Source of the DNA: Acuticoccus sp. I52.16.1
GTDB lineage: Bacteria > Pseudomonadota > Alphaproteobacteria > Rhizobiales > Amorphaceae
NCBI RefSeq assembly: GCF_022865125.1
Contig: NZ_CP094828.1
Coordinates: forward strand, 930,001-994,000
Length of the DNA stretch: 64,000 nucleotides
Direction: 5' to 3'
The notes under the pieces were generated by a model. It ran no database searches. It was not told the origin of the DNA and saw nothing but the letters and a program-made list of their open reading frames with translations. This document shows positions 16,184 through 23,684 of this stretch, one piece after another; within the stretch, counting starts at the first letter, position 1, and the number at the start of each line of letters is the position of its first letter. Position numbers and translations under genes: made by a program.

Positions 16184-17110
16184 TTAGGGAACGCTCCCCT
16201 CCCACAGCCCGCGGCTGACCAGCTCGCGCACCACCTTCAGTGTGATCGCCTCGACCGCGCGGCCGGCGCGGCTCAGCACCACGTCGCGGTGGTTGACGAG
16301 GTGGACCGGGCGCGTCAGCACCGGGTCGACGATGCGCGCGCGCACCAGGTCGCCGCGCAGCACCAGGTCCTGCGTCGCCGCCGGGGCGAAGATCGCGTAG
16401 CCCGAGCCGCGCGCCACCAGCTCCTTGATCTGCGTCATCGCGTCCATGTCCATGACGACGTTCAGCGTCACGCCGTGCTCGCGGGCGTAGCGCTCGATGG
16501 TGCGGCGGAGGCCGTTGGAGGGCAGAATCATCTCCACGTTCTCCAGCATCTTGAACGGGACCGGGGTGCCGGGAGCGGTATCGAACGGCCAGCTGTCGGG
16601 CGCCGAGATGAAATCGAGCTCCTCGCTGACGAGGTGCGTCGCCTTCAGGTGGTCGGCGTTCTCCAGGTCGTAGACGATGGCGAGGTCGACCGTGCGGTCG
16701 TCGATCCACGACTTGATGTAGGTGCTCATCGATTCGATCGCTCGCAGGCGCACGTGCGGCAGCTCCAACCGCACCGTTTCGGCCAGCGGGACCGACATCG
16801 CCATCGCAGCGGACGGCGGGATGCCGAACGCCACCGTGCCGCGCACCTCGCCCGACAGGCTGCGCATCTCCTCGATACAGTCGTCCAGCATGCCGCAGAT
16901 GCGCCGCGCATGCTCGACCAGCACCTCGCCCTCCTCGGTCAGCATCGTGCCGCGGGGAGACCGCTCGACCAGGCGCACGCCCAGCTCCTCCTCCATGCGG
17001 CGCAGATGCTGCGACAGCGACGGCTGCGCGACGCCGATCGTGTGCGCGGCCACCGAGATCGAGCGCGACTCGGCGATCGCCAGGAAGTATTTCAGGTGCC
17101 TGAGGTCCAA
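16184..17110 (-). CDS. LysR-family transcriptional regulator
   Basis: A 308-residue LysR protein. The winged HTH is at residues 1-60 (MDLRHLKYFLAIAESRSIS, then VAQPSLSQHLRRMEEELGVRL), followed by an inducer-binding domain from about 90. The effector domain resembles those of Nac/Cbl-like regulators with GIPPSAAMAMSVPLAETV. It is upstream of and codirectional with the PACE gene. Possible targets are that gene or the acyl-CoA dehydrogenase/CoA-transferase pair; no divergent partner identifies the regulon. Confidence 0.92.
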   Translation of the reverse strand: MDLRHLKYFLAIAESRSISVAAHTIGVAQPSLSQHLRRMEEELGVRLVERSPRGTMLTEEGEVLVEHARRICGMLDDCIEEMRSLSGEVRGTVAFGIPPSAAMAMSVPLAETVRLELPHVRLRAIESMSTYIKSWIDDRTVDLAIVYDLENADHLKATHLVSEELDFISAPDSWPFDTAPGTPVPFKMLENVEMILPSNGLRRTIERYAREHGVTLNVVMDMDAMTQIKELVARGSGYAIFAPAATQDLVLRGDLVRARIVDPVLTRPVHLVNHRDVVLSRAGRAVEAITLKVVRELVSRGLWEGSVP

Positions 17111-17248
17111 GGAGTCCGCCCTACGTTCGCGGGGCCGTGCGCCCCGTTCTGGATGGCCGCACCGTCGGCGGCGGCGGCGCGGCGATCTTATTCCCTTTAT
17201 ACGCCCGCCGCACCTGTCGCACGCCGCAAGGCCGTCGGCGCGGCCGCC

Positions 17249-18199
17249 TCAGCCCCCTTCGGGCGACAGGCCAAGCACCGTCAGGCTCTGCCTGAAATGC
17301 GGCGAAACCGGCGCAGTCACGCTGAGCGTGCCGCCCGCCGGGTGCGGCAACTCGATGTGGCGGGCGTGGAGGTGCAGGCGGTTCTGGATGCCACCGGGCA
17401 GCGCCCAGTTCTCGATGTTGAAATATTTCGGGTCGCCGATGATCGGCACGCCCATGTGCATGCAGTGGACACGCAGCTGATGGGTGCGGCCCGTCACCGG
17501 CGAGAGGCGCAGCAGCGAGAGTTGGCCGGAGCGGTCGAGCGTCTCGTAGAGGCTGGTGGCGCGCACCGCCTCTTTCGTCTTCTGCGGCAGGACGGCCATC
17601 TTTTCGCCGTCGTTCGGATCGCGGCCGAGCCAGGTGGAGATGCGACCCTCCTCCGGCACCGGGTGGCCCCGCACCAGCGCCCAATAGGTCTTGTGCGCGT
17701 CGCGGCCCTTGAAGGACTCGGCGAGCGCGGCGGCCGCACTGCGGGTCAGCGCCACAACGAGGAGGCCGGTCGTGTCACGGTCGAGCCGGTGGACGAGGCG
17801 GGGCTTGCGGCCCTTGCGGTCGCGCCAGGCCTCCAGCATCCCGTCGATATGGCGCGACAGGCCCGAACCGCCCTGCACGGCGAGGCCGTAGGGCTTGTTC
17901 AGCACCACGACATGATCGTCGCGGTGGATCACCATCGCCTCCAACGCCGCCGCCTCCCCGCCCAGGGAGCCGGCCGGTGCCGGCATCGTCATCTGCGGCG
18001 GAAGGCGCACGCTCTGCCCGGCGGCGAGGCGAGTGTCGAGCTTGGCACGCGCCCCGTCGACCCTCAGCTGGCCTGTGCGCACGATCTTCGAGAGCGCGCC
18101 GAGCGGCACTTCGGGGAACGAGCGGCGCAGCCAGCGGTCGAGCCGCATCCCCTCGTCGTCGGGGTCCACCTCGACGTGGGATACCTGCGCCTCGGCCAT
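17249..18199 (-). CDS. RluA-family 23S rRNA pseudouridine synthase (RluC-like)
   Basis: A 316-residue pseudouridine synthase. An N-terminal S4 RNA-binding domain (EGMRLDRWLRRSFPEVPLGAL, residues 17-37, then IVRTGQLRVDGARAK) precedes the catalytic domain with HRLDRDTTGLLVVALT, where the Asp of RLDRDT is the catalytic residue. The C-terminal block SPVTGRTHQLRVHCMHMG is the RluA-family motif III. GGAGG precedes the ATG at 18199. Architecture and length fit RluC/RluD; target uridines cannot be told from sequence. Confidence 0.93.
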   Translation of the reverse strand: MAEAQVSHVEVDPDDEGMRLDRWLRRSFPEVPLGALSKIVRTGQLRVDGARAKLDTRLAAGQSVRLPPQMTMPAPAGSLGGEAAALEAMVIHRDDHVVVLNKPYGLAVQGGSGLSRHIDGMLEAWRDRKGRKPRLVHRLDRDTTGLLVVALTRSAAAALAESFKGRDAHKTYWALVRGHPVPEEGRISTWLGRDPNDGEKMAVLPQKTKEAVRATSLYETLDRSGQLSLLRLSPVTGRTHQLRVHCMHMGVPIIGDPKYFNIENWALPGGIQNRLHLHARHIELPHPAGGTLSVTAPVSPHFRQSLTVLGLSPEGG

Positions 18200-18316
18200 T
18201 GAATACCTCCTCGAGAGCCCGCAACCGGGCGTCGCGGTGACGCGGCACGTCACATCGCATAGGGTCCATGCAACATGGTGGCCCGCGCGGCCACCGTCGA
18301 TAGCAGGAGGTCAACC

Positions 18317-18946
18317 ATGCGATCGATGCACAGGCGCGCCCTCGCCGCGCTGGTGATTGCCGCCCTCGTCCCCCTCGCCCATCCGGTCACAGCGCAAAAG
18401 GCCGCCGGGCCGATGGGCGCCCTCACCACCATCCTGCCCGAGGCGCAGACCGACGGGCCGTGGACCGCCCGGTCCACCGCGACCGGCTTCACCATGACCA
18501 ACCGCACCGAAGAGAACGCGGTGCGCTATTTCTACGTCAATGCAGGCGAGGCCAAGGGCGCCCGCACCGTCGAGGTCGACGTCAGCGTCGAGCCGCGCGG
18601 CACGGGGCCGGCATTGGCGGGTCTCCTCTACGGGTTCGACCCCGAGACCAAGACCTATTTCATGCTGGTGATCGAGAGCGGCGAGCGCATCGGCCTCTAT
18701 CGCCGCAGCACCGGGGGGATGAAGCGCCTGGCGCAGATCGCCGCGTCCAAATTCGGCCGAGGCCCCTATCGCCTCGCACTCGAGGAAGAGGGCGCCACGG
18801 TGACGATGGTCGTCAACGGCAAGCGGCTCGGCACCATGCAGGCCGACATGGCCGGCGACGGCGCCACCGGCATCATCGCCGCCGGCATCGGCACCTTCGC
18901 GTTCACGGGGTTCTCGGTCACCTCGCAGCGGGCGGACGCCCGGTAG
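18317..18946 (+). CDS. secreted protein with a LamG/jelly-roll-like domain, unknown function
   Basis: A 209-residue exported protein starting at ATG 18317 with a strong AGGAGG 6 bp upstream. The signal peptide is residues 1-26 (ALAALVIAALVPLAHPVTAQ). The mature part alternates beta-strands, with RTVEVDVSVEPRGTGPALAGLLYGFD, TYFMLVIESGERIGLYRR and ATVTMVVNGKRLGT, a pattern seen in concanavalin-like/DUF1080-type sandwich domains. It is divergent from the pseudouridine synthase gene and converges on crcB, with 3 bp between. No specific function is assigned. Confidence 0.75.
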   Translation: MRSMHRRALAALVIAALVPLAHPVTAQKAAGPMGALTTILPEAQTDGPWTARSTATGFTMTNRTEENAVRYFYVNAGEAKGARTVEVDVSVEPRGTGPALAGLLYGFDPETKTYFMLVIESGERIGLYRRSTGGMKRLAQIAASKFGRGPYRLALEEEGATVTMVVNGKRLGTMQADMAGDGATGIIAAGIGTFAFTGFSVTSQRADAR

Positions 18947-18949
18947 GCC

Positions 18950-19324
18950 TCAGAGGGCGGCGCGCACCGCGGCGATCCCCGCAGCCGCCGCCACCACGCA
19001 CGCGACGAGGCTCGCCAGCGCGTAGCCCAGCCCCGCGACCCAGCGGCCGTCCTCGATGAGCCGCACGGTCTCGATCGAGAAGGTGGAGAAGGTGGTGAAG
19101 CCGCCGAGCGCGCCCGTCACCACCAGCGCCGTCAGCGCCATGCGGCCCGACAGCAGCGTCGCCAGCACGCCGATCAGGAACGAGCCGAGGACGTTGACGG
19201 CAAAGGTCGCATAGGGGAGCGCGGCGCCGGCGAACCCGGTGATCAGGATATTGGCCCAGAAGCGGCCGAGCGCCCCCGTCGCCCCGCCGATCGCGACGCA
19301 GAGACTGGCCGCGAGCGGGCTCAT
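18950..19324 (-). CDS. crcB: fluoride ion channel CrcB/Fluc
   Basis: A 124-residue four-helix protein. Fluc hallmarks are visible: GGATGALGRFW near the N-terminus, the FAVNVLGSFLIGVLA helix, and GGFTTFSTFSIETV with the TTFSTF break that lines the pore. It works as a dual-topology homodimer in the inner membrane to expel fluoride. ATG at 19324 overlaps the stop of the sterol-desaturase-like gene (ATGA). No fluoride riboswitch precedes it because it is translationally coupled to that gene. Confidence 0.95.
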   Translation of the reverse strand: MSPLAASLCVAIGGATGALGRFWANILITGFAGAALPYATFAVNVLGSFLIGVLATLLSGRMALTALVVTGALGGFTTFSTFSIETVRLIEDGRWVAGLGYALASLVACVVAAAAGIAAVRAAL

Positions 19325-20151
19325 TCGGCCGGCGTCGCCGCCGCGCCGACGCCCGGTGCCGAGGCGCCCACCGCCGCGCGCTCCGCCTTGGACTTGCGCT
19401 CCGGCACGCCGCCGTCCGGCAGCGTCTCCCACCGCTCCACGCCCGCGTCGTAGCCGGTGTGCAGCGTGCCGCAGACGCGATCCCAGAAGGAGAAGAAGTT
19501 GGCGTAGTTGTAGTTGAACTTGGAGTGGTGCAGGTCGTGGAACAGCGTGCACACCATCGGCGACGGGATCCGGGTCCACTTCGAGGCGGCGAACTCGAAC
19601 CCCGAGTGGCCGATCATGCCGTTGAAATGGTCGTAGACGCGGTGGCCGATCAGCACCAGCGGCGGGATCGGCAGGATCAGCGGCGCGAACAGGTAGTAAC
19701 TCTGCATCGCCAGCGCATCCAGCATCGAGTCGGAGTAGTTGGACCAGACCGTCGGCGCGACCGAGCGGTGGTGGTACTGGTGGTGCTTGTAGAGCGGGCC
19801 CCAATGCATCAGCCGGTGGCCCCAGTAGAACCACGTGTCGAACGCACAGATCGACACCGCCGCCATCAGCGGCACCGACCACCACGACAATTCGAGCGGC
19901 GCAAACAGCGTCCACCCGCGATACTGCGCATAGAGCCCGCCCGCCAGGCAGAAGCAGGTGCCCAACAGCGACCACGCCGACTGGCGGATCTCCTTGCCGC
20001 GGCGTTTCAGCCCGTCGCGGTTCTTCTGGATGCGCCGCTCGGGGTGGCGGAAGGCATACCAATTGAAGATCGCCCCGAACGCCAGATAGGCGCCGAAGGT
20101 GGTCGCGTAGACGGCTGCCCAAACGGCAAGAAACTCCAAGACAGTACGCAT
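19321..20151 (-). CDS. sterol desaturase/fatty acid hydroxylase family protein
   Basis: A 276-residue integral membrane di-iron enzyme. The His clusters are HRLMH, HQYHH, and HDLHH with the following FNYNYANFFSFWDRVCGTLH, the eight-His pattern of this family. Several hydrophobic segments lie in the first 180 residues. Family members hydroxylate or desaturate sterols, carotenoids or lipid chains using O2. Translationally coupled to crcB downstream. The substrate is not predictable; ornithine-lipid, hopanoid or carotenoid modification are options. Confidence 0.88.
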   Translation of the reverse strand: MRTVLEFLAVWAAVYATTFGAYLAFGAIFNWYAFRHPERRIQKNRDGLKRRGKEIRQSAWSLLGTCFCLAGGLYAQYRGWTLFAPLELSWWSVPLMAAVSICAFDTWFYWGHRLMHWGPLYKHHQYHHRSVAPTVWSNYSDSMLDALAMQSYYLFAPLILPIPPLVLIGHRVYDHFNGMIGHSGFEFAASKWTRIPSPMVCTLFHDLHHSKFNYNYANFFSFWDRVCGTLHTGYDAGVERWETLPDGGVPERKSKAERAAVGASAPGVGAAATPAE

Positions 20152-20241
20152 CGCGTTACACCTTTCTTGCTGCCGCTACCGGCTTAAGTCCAACCACGCG
20201 CCGAACGCAACCGCGCCGGCGCCGATCAGAGTTGCGTCAGT

Positions 20242-20473
20242 TCAAGCCTGGATGATTTGCGCGGCATCAATTTCGCCCGGAACCAGCGCCGCCCGTGCCG
20301 CGACGGGCGCGCGCGGGAGGATCACCGGGCGGTAGCCCGCGGCGGGATAGGCGCGCACGAGCCGCCGATATTCCGCGACCGCGTACCGGGAAATCGTGGC
20401 GCCGCTCCGGATCGCACGCGGCGAGCGCCGCCAGCAGGGTCGCCTTTCCCCCGTCCGAGCAGCCGGAGATCAC
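20242..20473 (-). pseudogene. frameshifted remnant of an AAA_28-like P-loop ATPase
   Basis: A GTG at 20473, 12 bp after the rarA stop, opens a frame beginning VISGCSDGGKATLLAALAA, a Walker A-like start. After about 30 codons the similarity continues in another frame as ISRYAVAEYRRLVRAY and GYRPVILPRAPVAARA, ending at TGA 20244-20242. Such ATPases usually run GCSGGGKSTLL at the N-terminus and YxxVxLPxxxVxxRA near the C-terminus, about 100 residues apart. Here they are almost adjacent, so both an internal deletion and a frameshift are inferred. The Walker Ser is also replaced by Ala (GKAT). Probably non-functional. Confidence 0.55.
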
Positions 20474-20485
20474 GGATGCGGCGCA

Positions 20486-21796
20486 TCACTCCTCCTCGCG
20501 GCGACGCCGGCGCATGGCGCTCAGCTCCTCCATCCGCGCGCGCAGCGCCGCCTCGCGGCCACGCTCGGTCGGCTGGTAGAAGCGCTGCGGCTCCAGCGCC
20601 TCGGGGAAGTAGTTCTGGCCGGACACGCCGCCGGGAACGTCGTGATCGTACTCGTAGCCGTCGCCATATCCCTCGGTGCGCATCAGCTTGGTGGGCGCGT
20701 TCATGATGATCTTCGGCGGGTTGAGCGAGGGCGTCTCGGCGACGTAGCGGCGGGCGGCCTTGAACGCCTTGTAGAGCGCGTTCGATTTCGGCGCGAGGGC
20801 GAGATAGACGGTGATCTCGGCCAGCGCCAGCTCACCCTCGGGCGTGCCCAGGAAATCGTAGGTGTCGCGCGCGGCGATCGCCAGCGTCAGCGCGTGCGGG
20901 TCGGCCAGACCGATGTCCTCGGCCGCCATCCGCACCAGCCGGCGCGCCAGGAACATCGGGTCCTCGCCGCCCTCGATCATCCGCATCAGATAGTAGAGTG
21001 CGGCGTCCGGGTCGGACCCGCGGACCGATTTGTGCAGCGCGGAAATGAGGTTGTAGTGCCCGTCGCGGTCCTTGTCGTAGGCCGGGGCGCGGCGCTGGAG
21101 GATCTGCTGCACCTCCGCGGCCGACAGCGTCTCGCCCGGCTCGGCGACGCGGTAGACCTCCTCGGCCAGGGTCAGGATGGCGCGCCCGTCCCCGTCGGCC
21201 ATGCGGATGAGGCTGGTGCGCGCATCCTCCTCGACCGGCAGCGGCCCCCGCTCGGCCTCGGCGCGGGCCAGCAGCGTCTCCAGCGCCCCGTCCTCCAGCG
21301 GCTCGAAGACGAGGACCTGCGCCCGCGACAGGAGCGCCGAGTTCAACTCGAACGAGGGGTTCTCCGTCGTCGCGCCGACGAGGGTGATGGTGCCGTCCTC
21401 GACCACCGGCAGGAAGGCGTCCTGCTGCGCGCGGTTGAAGCGGTGGATCTCGTCCACGAAGAGCAGCGTGCCGCGGCCGACGCTGCGCGCCCCCCGCGCC
21501 GTCTCGAACACCTTCTTCAGGTCGGCGACGCCGGAGAAGATCGCCGAGATCTGTACGAACTCGAGGCGGACATGGTGCGCCAGCAGGCGGGCGAGCGTGG
21601 TCTTGCCGGTGCCCGGCGGGCCCCACAGGATCAGCGAGCCGATCCGCTCGCCCTTCAGCATGCGCGTCAGCCGCCCGTCCTCGCCCAGAAGGTGCGGCTG
21701 GCCGACGATGTCGCCGAGCTTCTGCGGGCGAAGCGCGTCGGCGAGCGGTCGCGGCGCGGCCTTCTCGAGCCCGGAGGCGGCGAACAGATCGGTCAA
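20486..21796 (-). CDS. rarA: replication-associated recombination protein A (RarA/MgsA)
   Basis: A 436-residue AAA+ ATPase of the clamp-loader clade. Walker A GPPGTGKTT is at residues 59-67, Walker B LLFVDEIHRFN follows, then sensor 1 VGATTENPSFELN and the C-terminal MgsA tetramerisation domain (YYLMRMIEGGEDPMFLARRL). It acts at stalled replication forks. The last residues are Arg/Glu-rich. The htrA gene lies 109 bp upstream on the same strand and an ATPase remnant follows 12 bp downstream. Confidence 0.96.
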   Translation of the reverse strand: MTDLFAASGLEKAAPRPLADALRPQKLGDIVGQPHLLGEDGRLTRMLKGERIGSLILWGPPGTGKTTLARLLAHHVRLEFVQISAIFSGVADLKKVFETARGARSVGRGTLLFVDEIHRFNRAQQDAFLPVVEDGTITLVGATTENPSFELNSALLSRAQVLVFEPLEDGALETLLARAEAERGPLPVEEDARTSLIRMADGDGRAILTLAEEVYRVAEPGETLSAAEVQQILQRRAPAYDKDRDGHYNLISALHKSVRGSDPDAALYYLMRMIEGGEDPMFLARRLVRMAAEDIGLADPHALTLAIAARDTYDFLGTPEGELALAEITVYLALAPKSNALYKAFKAARRYVAETPSLNPPKIIMNAPTKLMRTEGYGDGYEYDHDVPGGVSGQNYFPEALEPQRFYQPTERGREAALRARMEELSAMRRRRREEE

Positions 21797-21905
21797 AGGG
21801 TCACTTTCCGTATGCGCAGGGCGGACGGGACGTCGCCGGCCGGCCTCGTGAACAATAGGGCAACCTCGGGATCGGATGAAGAGGCGGTCGCGGGCCGCCG
21901 GCGCA

Positions 21906-23348
21906 TCAGCCGCCCAGCATCACGCTCAGGCGGCGGCCGTCGCGCTCGATGGCGAGGTCCCAATAGCGCAGGCGGCGCCGCGCCACGCGCTCGAGGTCGG
22001 CGGTGGTCTCCACCGCCGCGTCGTTGACTCTCAAGACGATGTCGCCCGGACGCAGTCCCAGCCGCTGGGCCGGCGAGCGCGCACGGACCCGCGCGATCAC
22101 AACCCCCGTCGTCGTGACATCGAGGTTCAGCTCGTCGGCCACCGCCGGCGACAGGTTCTCCACCGTCGCCCCCGCGAAGGGCGAGCGGCCGGCGATGCGC
22201 CGCGTGTCGCGCGGCTCGGTCTCCGGCGGGCGCTCCAGCGTCAGCGTCACGGTGCGAGCCTTGGCGGCGCGCTGGAAGGTGATCTCGGCCTCGCCCTCCG
22301 TCCCGCGGGTGGCGAGCGCGTAGGCGAAGCTGTCGGTATCGGTCACGGGCAGGCCGTCGACCGCGGTCACCACGTCGGCGACGCGGATGCCGGCGCGCTC
22401 GGCGGGGCCGCCGTCGACCAGCCCCACCACCACCGCGCCCGCAGGCCGGTCGAGCCCCAGCTGGCGCGACAGCTCGCGCGTCACCGTCTCCAGCTTGGCG
22501 CCGAACCAGGGGCGCCGCACCACACCGTCGTCCTTGGCCGAGGAGACGACCAGCTCCACCATCTCCGCCGGAATCGCGAAGCCGATGCCGATGGACCCGC
22601 CCGAGCGCGAGTAGATCGCGGTGTTGATGCCGACGAGCCGGCCCGCCATGTCGATCAGCGCGCCGCCGGAATTGCCGGGGTTGATGGCCGCATCCGTCTG
22701 GATGAAGAAGCGCTGGTCGGCGATCCCGACCTGGGTGCGCGCGGTCGCCGAGACGATCCCTTGCGTCACCGTCTGCCCCACGCCGAAAGGGTTGCCGATG
22801 GCCAGCACCAGGTCGCCGGTCTCCAGCGAGGCGGGCGGCGCGAAGGGGAGCACCGGGAACGGCCCCTCCCCCTCGATCTGCAGCACCGCGAGGTCGGTAC
22901 GGGTGTCGCGCAGGAGGAGCTTGGCGGCCGCCTCGCGCCGGTCGTTGAAGCCGACGCGGATCTCGCTCGCGTTCTTGATGACGTGCGCGTTGGTGACCAT
23001 GATCCCGGACGGGTCGACGATCACGCCCGAACCGAGCGCGGAGCCGCCGCGCGGCTGCTGCCGGCCGAAGAAACGGCGCAGGATCGGGTCGTTCGAATAG
23101 AACGGGTCCACCTCCTTCTGCAGCGAGTAGACGTTCACCACCGCCGGCGCCGCCTCACGCACCACCGGCGCGAAGGACAGCGCGATCTCGGCCCGCGATT
23201 GCGGGACGGCGGGGGTCGCGGCCTCCCGGCCGCCGGCCGGCTGGGCATGGCCGTTGGAGAGGCCGGACCCGGTGACGGCCGCGATCACGATGGCGGGAAG
23301 GACGACCTTCGGCAGGACGAGGGTCGGGAGGAACCGGTTGAACCGCAT
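21906..23348 (-). CDS. HtrA/DegP-like periplasmic serine protease
   Basis: A 480-residue protease with a hydrophobic N-terminal signal (VVLPAIVIAAVTG). The catalytic triad is H122 (TNAHVI), D152 (RTDLAVL) and S227 (GNSGGAL). Two PDZ domains follow, roughly residues 285-375 and 390-475. AAGGTG before the ATG at 23348 supports this start, although the frame is open to 23621. Likely role: quality control of envelope proteins, either degradative or chaperone-like. The second PDZ ends directly at the C-terminus (RDGRRLSVMLGG). Confidence 0.93.
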   Translation of the reverse strand: MRFNRFLPTLVLPKVVLPAIVIAAVTGSGLSNGHAQPAGGREAATPAVPQSRAEIALSFAPVVREAAPAVVNVYSLQKEVDPFYSNDPILRRFFGRQQPRGGSALGSGVIVDPSGIMVTNAHVIKNASEIRVGFNDRREAAAKLLLRDTRTDLAVLQIEGEGPFPVLPFAPPASLETGDLVLAIGNPFGVGQTVTQGIVSATARTQVGIADQRFFIQTDAAINPGNSGGALIDMAGRLVGINTAIYSRSGGSIGIGFAIPAEMVELVVSSAKDDGVVRRPWFGAKLETVTRELSRQLGLDRPAGAVVVGLVDGGPAERAGIRVADVVTAVDGLPVTDTDSFAYALATRGTEGEAEITFQRAAKARTVTLTLERPPETEPRDTRRIAGRSPFAGATVENLSPAVADELNLDVTTTGVVIARVRARSPAQRLGLRPGDIVLRVNDAAVETTADLERVARRRLRYWDLAIERDGRRLSVMLGG

Positions 23349-23684
23349 CGGGCACCTTCGGCTGGACCAAACGCATGCGGGGGCGCGACCGGCGCCCGCA
23401 CGAGGGGAAGAATGGGAAAGCCGCGCCCGGCAGGCAAGGCACGGCCGCGGTGGGCGAATACCCACCCGTTCCGCCGCGATCGCCGGCACACCGCCCATCC
23501 GTGCCGGCGGCACGCCGCAAATCCGTGCCAGCGGCACGCCGCAAATCCGAGCCGGCGGCACGCCGTAAATCCGAGCCGGAGGCGCTGCGATCGCATCGCC
23601 GCGCCATCGGCAGCGGCGCACCGCGTCGCTGCGGGGCCGACCGCCATCGCCTCTTCCGAAGGGGCGGGCGATGCCGCCCCCGGC
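23349..23684. other. 336-bp gap between htrA and topA
   Basis: No convincing gene. It contains the htrA ribosome-binding site, a four-copy 24-bp direct repeat (23485-23580), and G+C-rich sequence. No strong bidirectional promoter or hairpin with a T-tract was seen at the topA 3' end. Confidence 0.5.
23485..23580. repeat. four tandem copies of a 24-bp direct repeat
   Basis: Units at 23485-23508, 23509-23532, 23533-23556 and 23557-23580 share the pattern GGCACGCCGCAAATCCG followed by TGCCAGC or AGCCGGC. The first copy is the most diverged and adjacent copies differ by one to four bases. The 24-bp period is a multiple of three, so in the htrA frame each copy would encode an eight-residue unit of the type PPARICGV. 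It lies 137 bp and more upstream of the htrA start. Confidence 0.85.
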
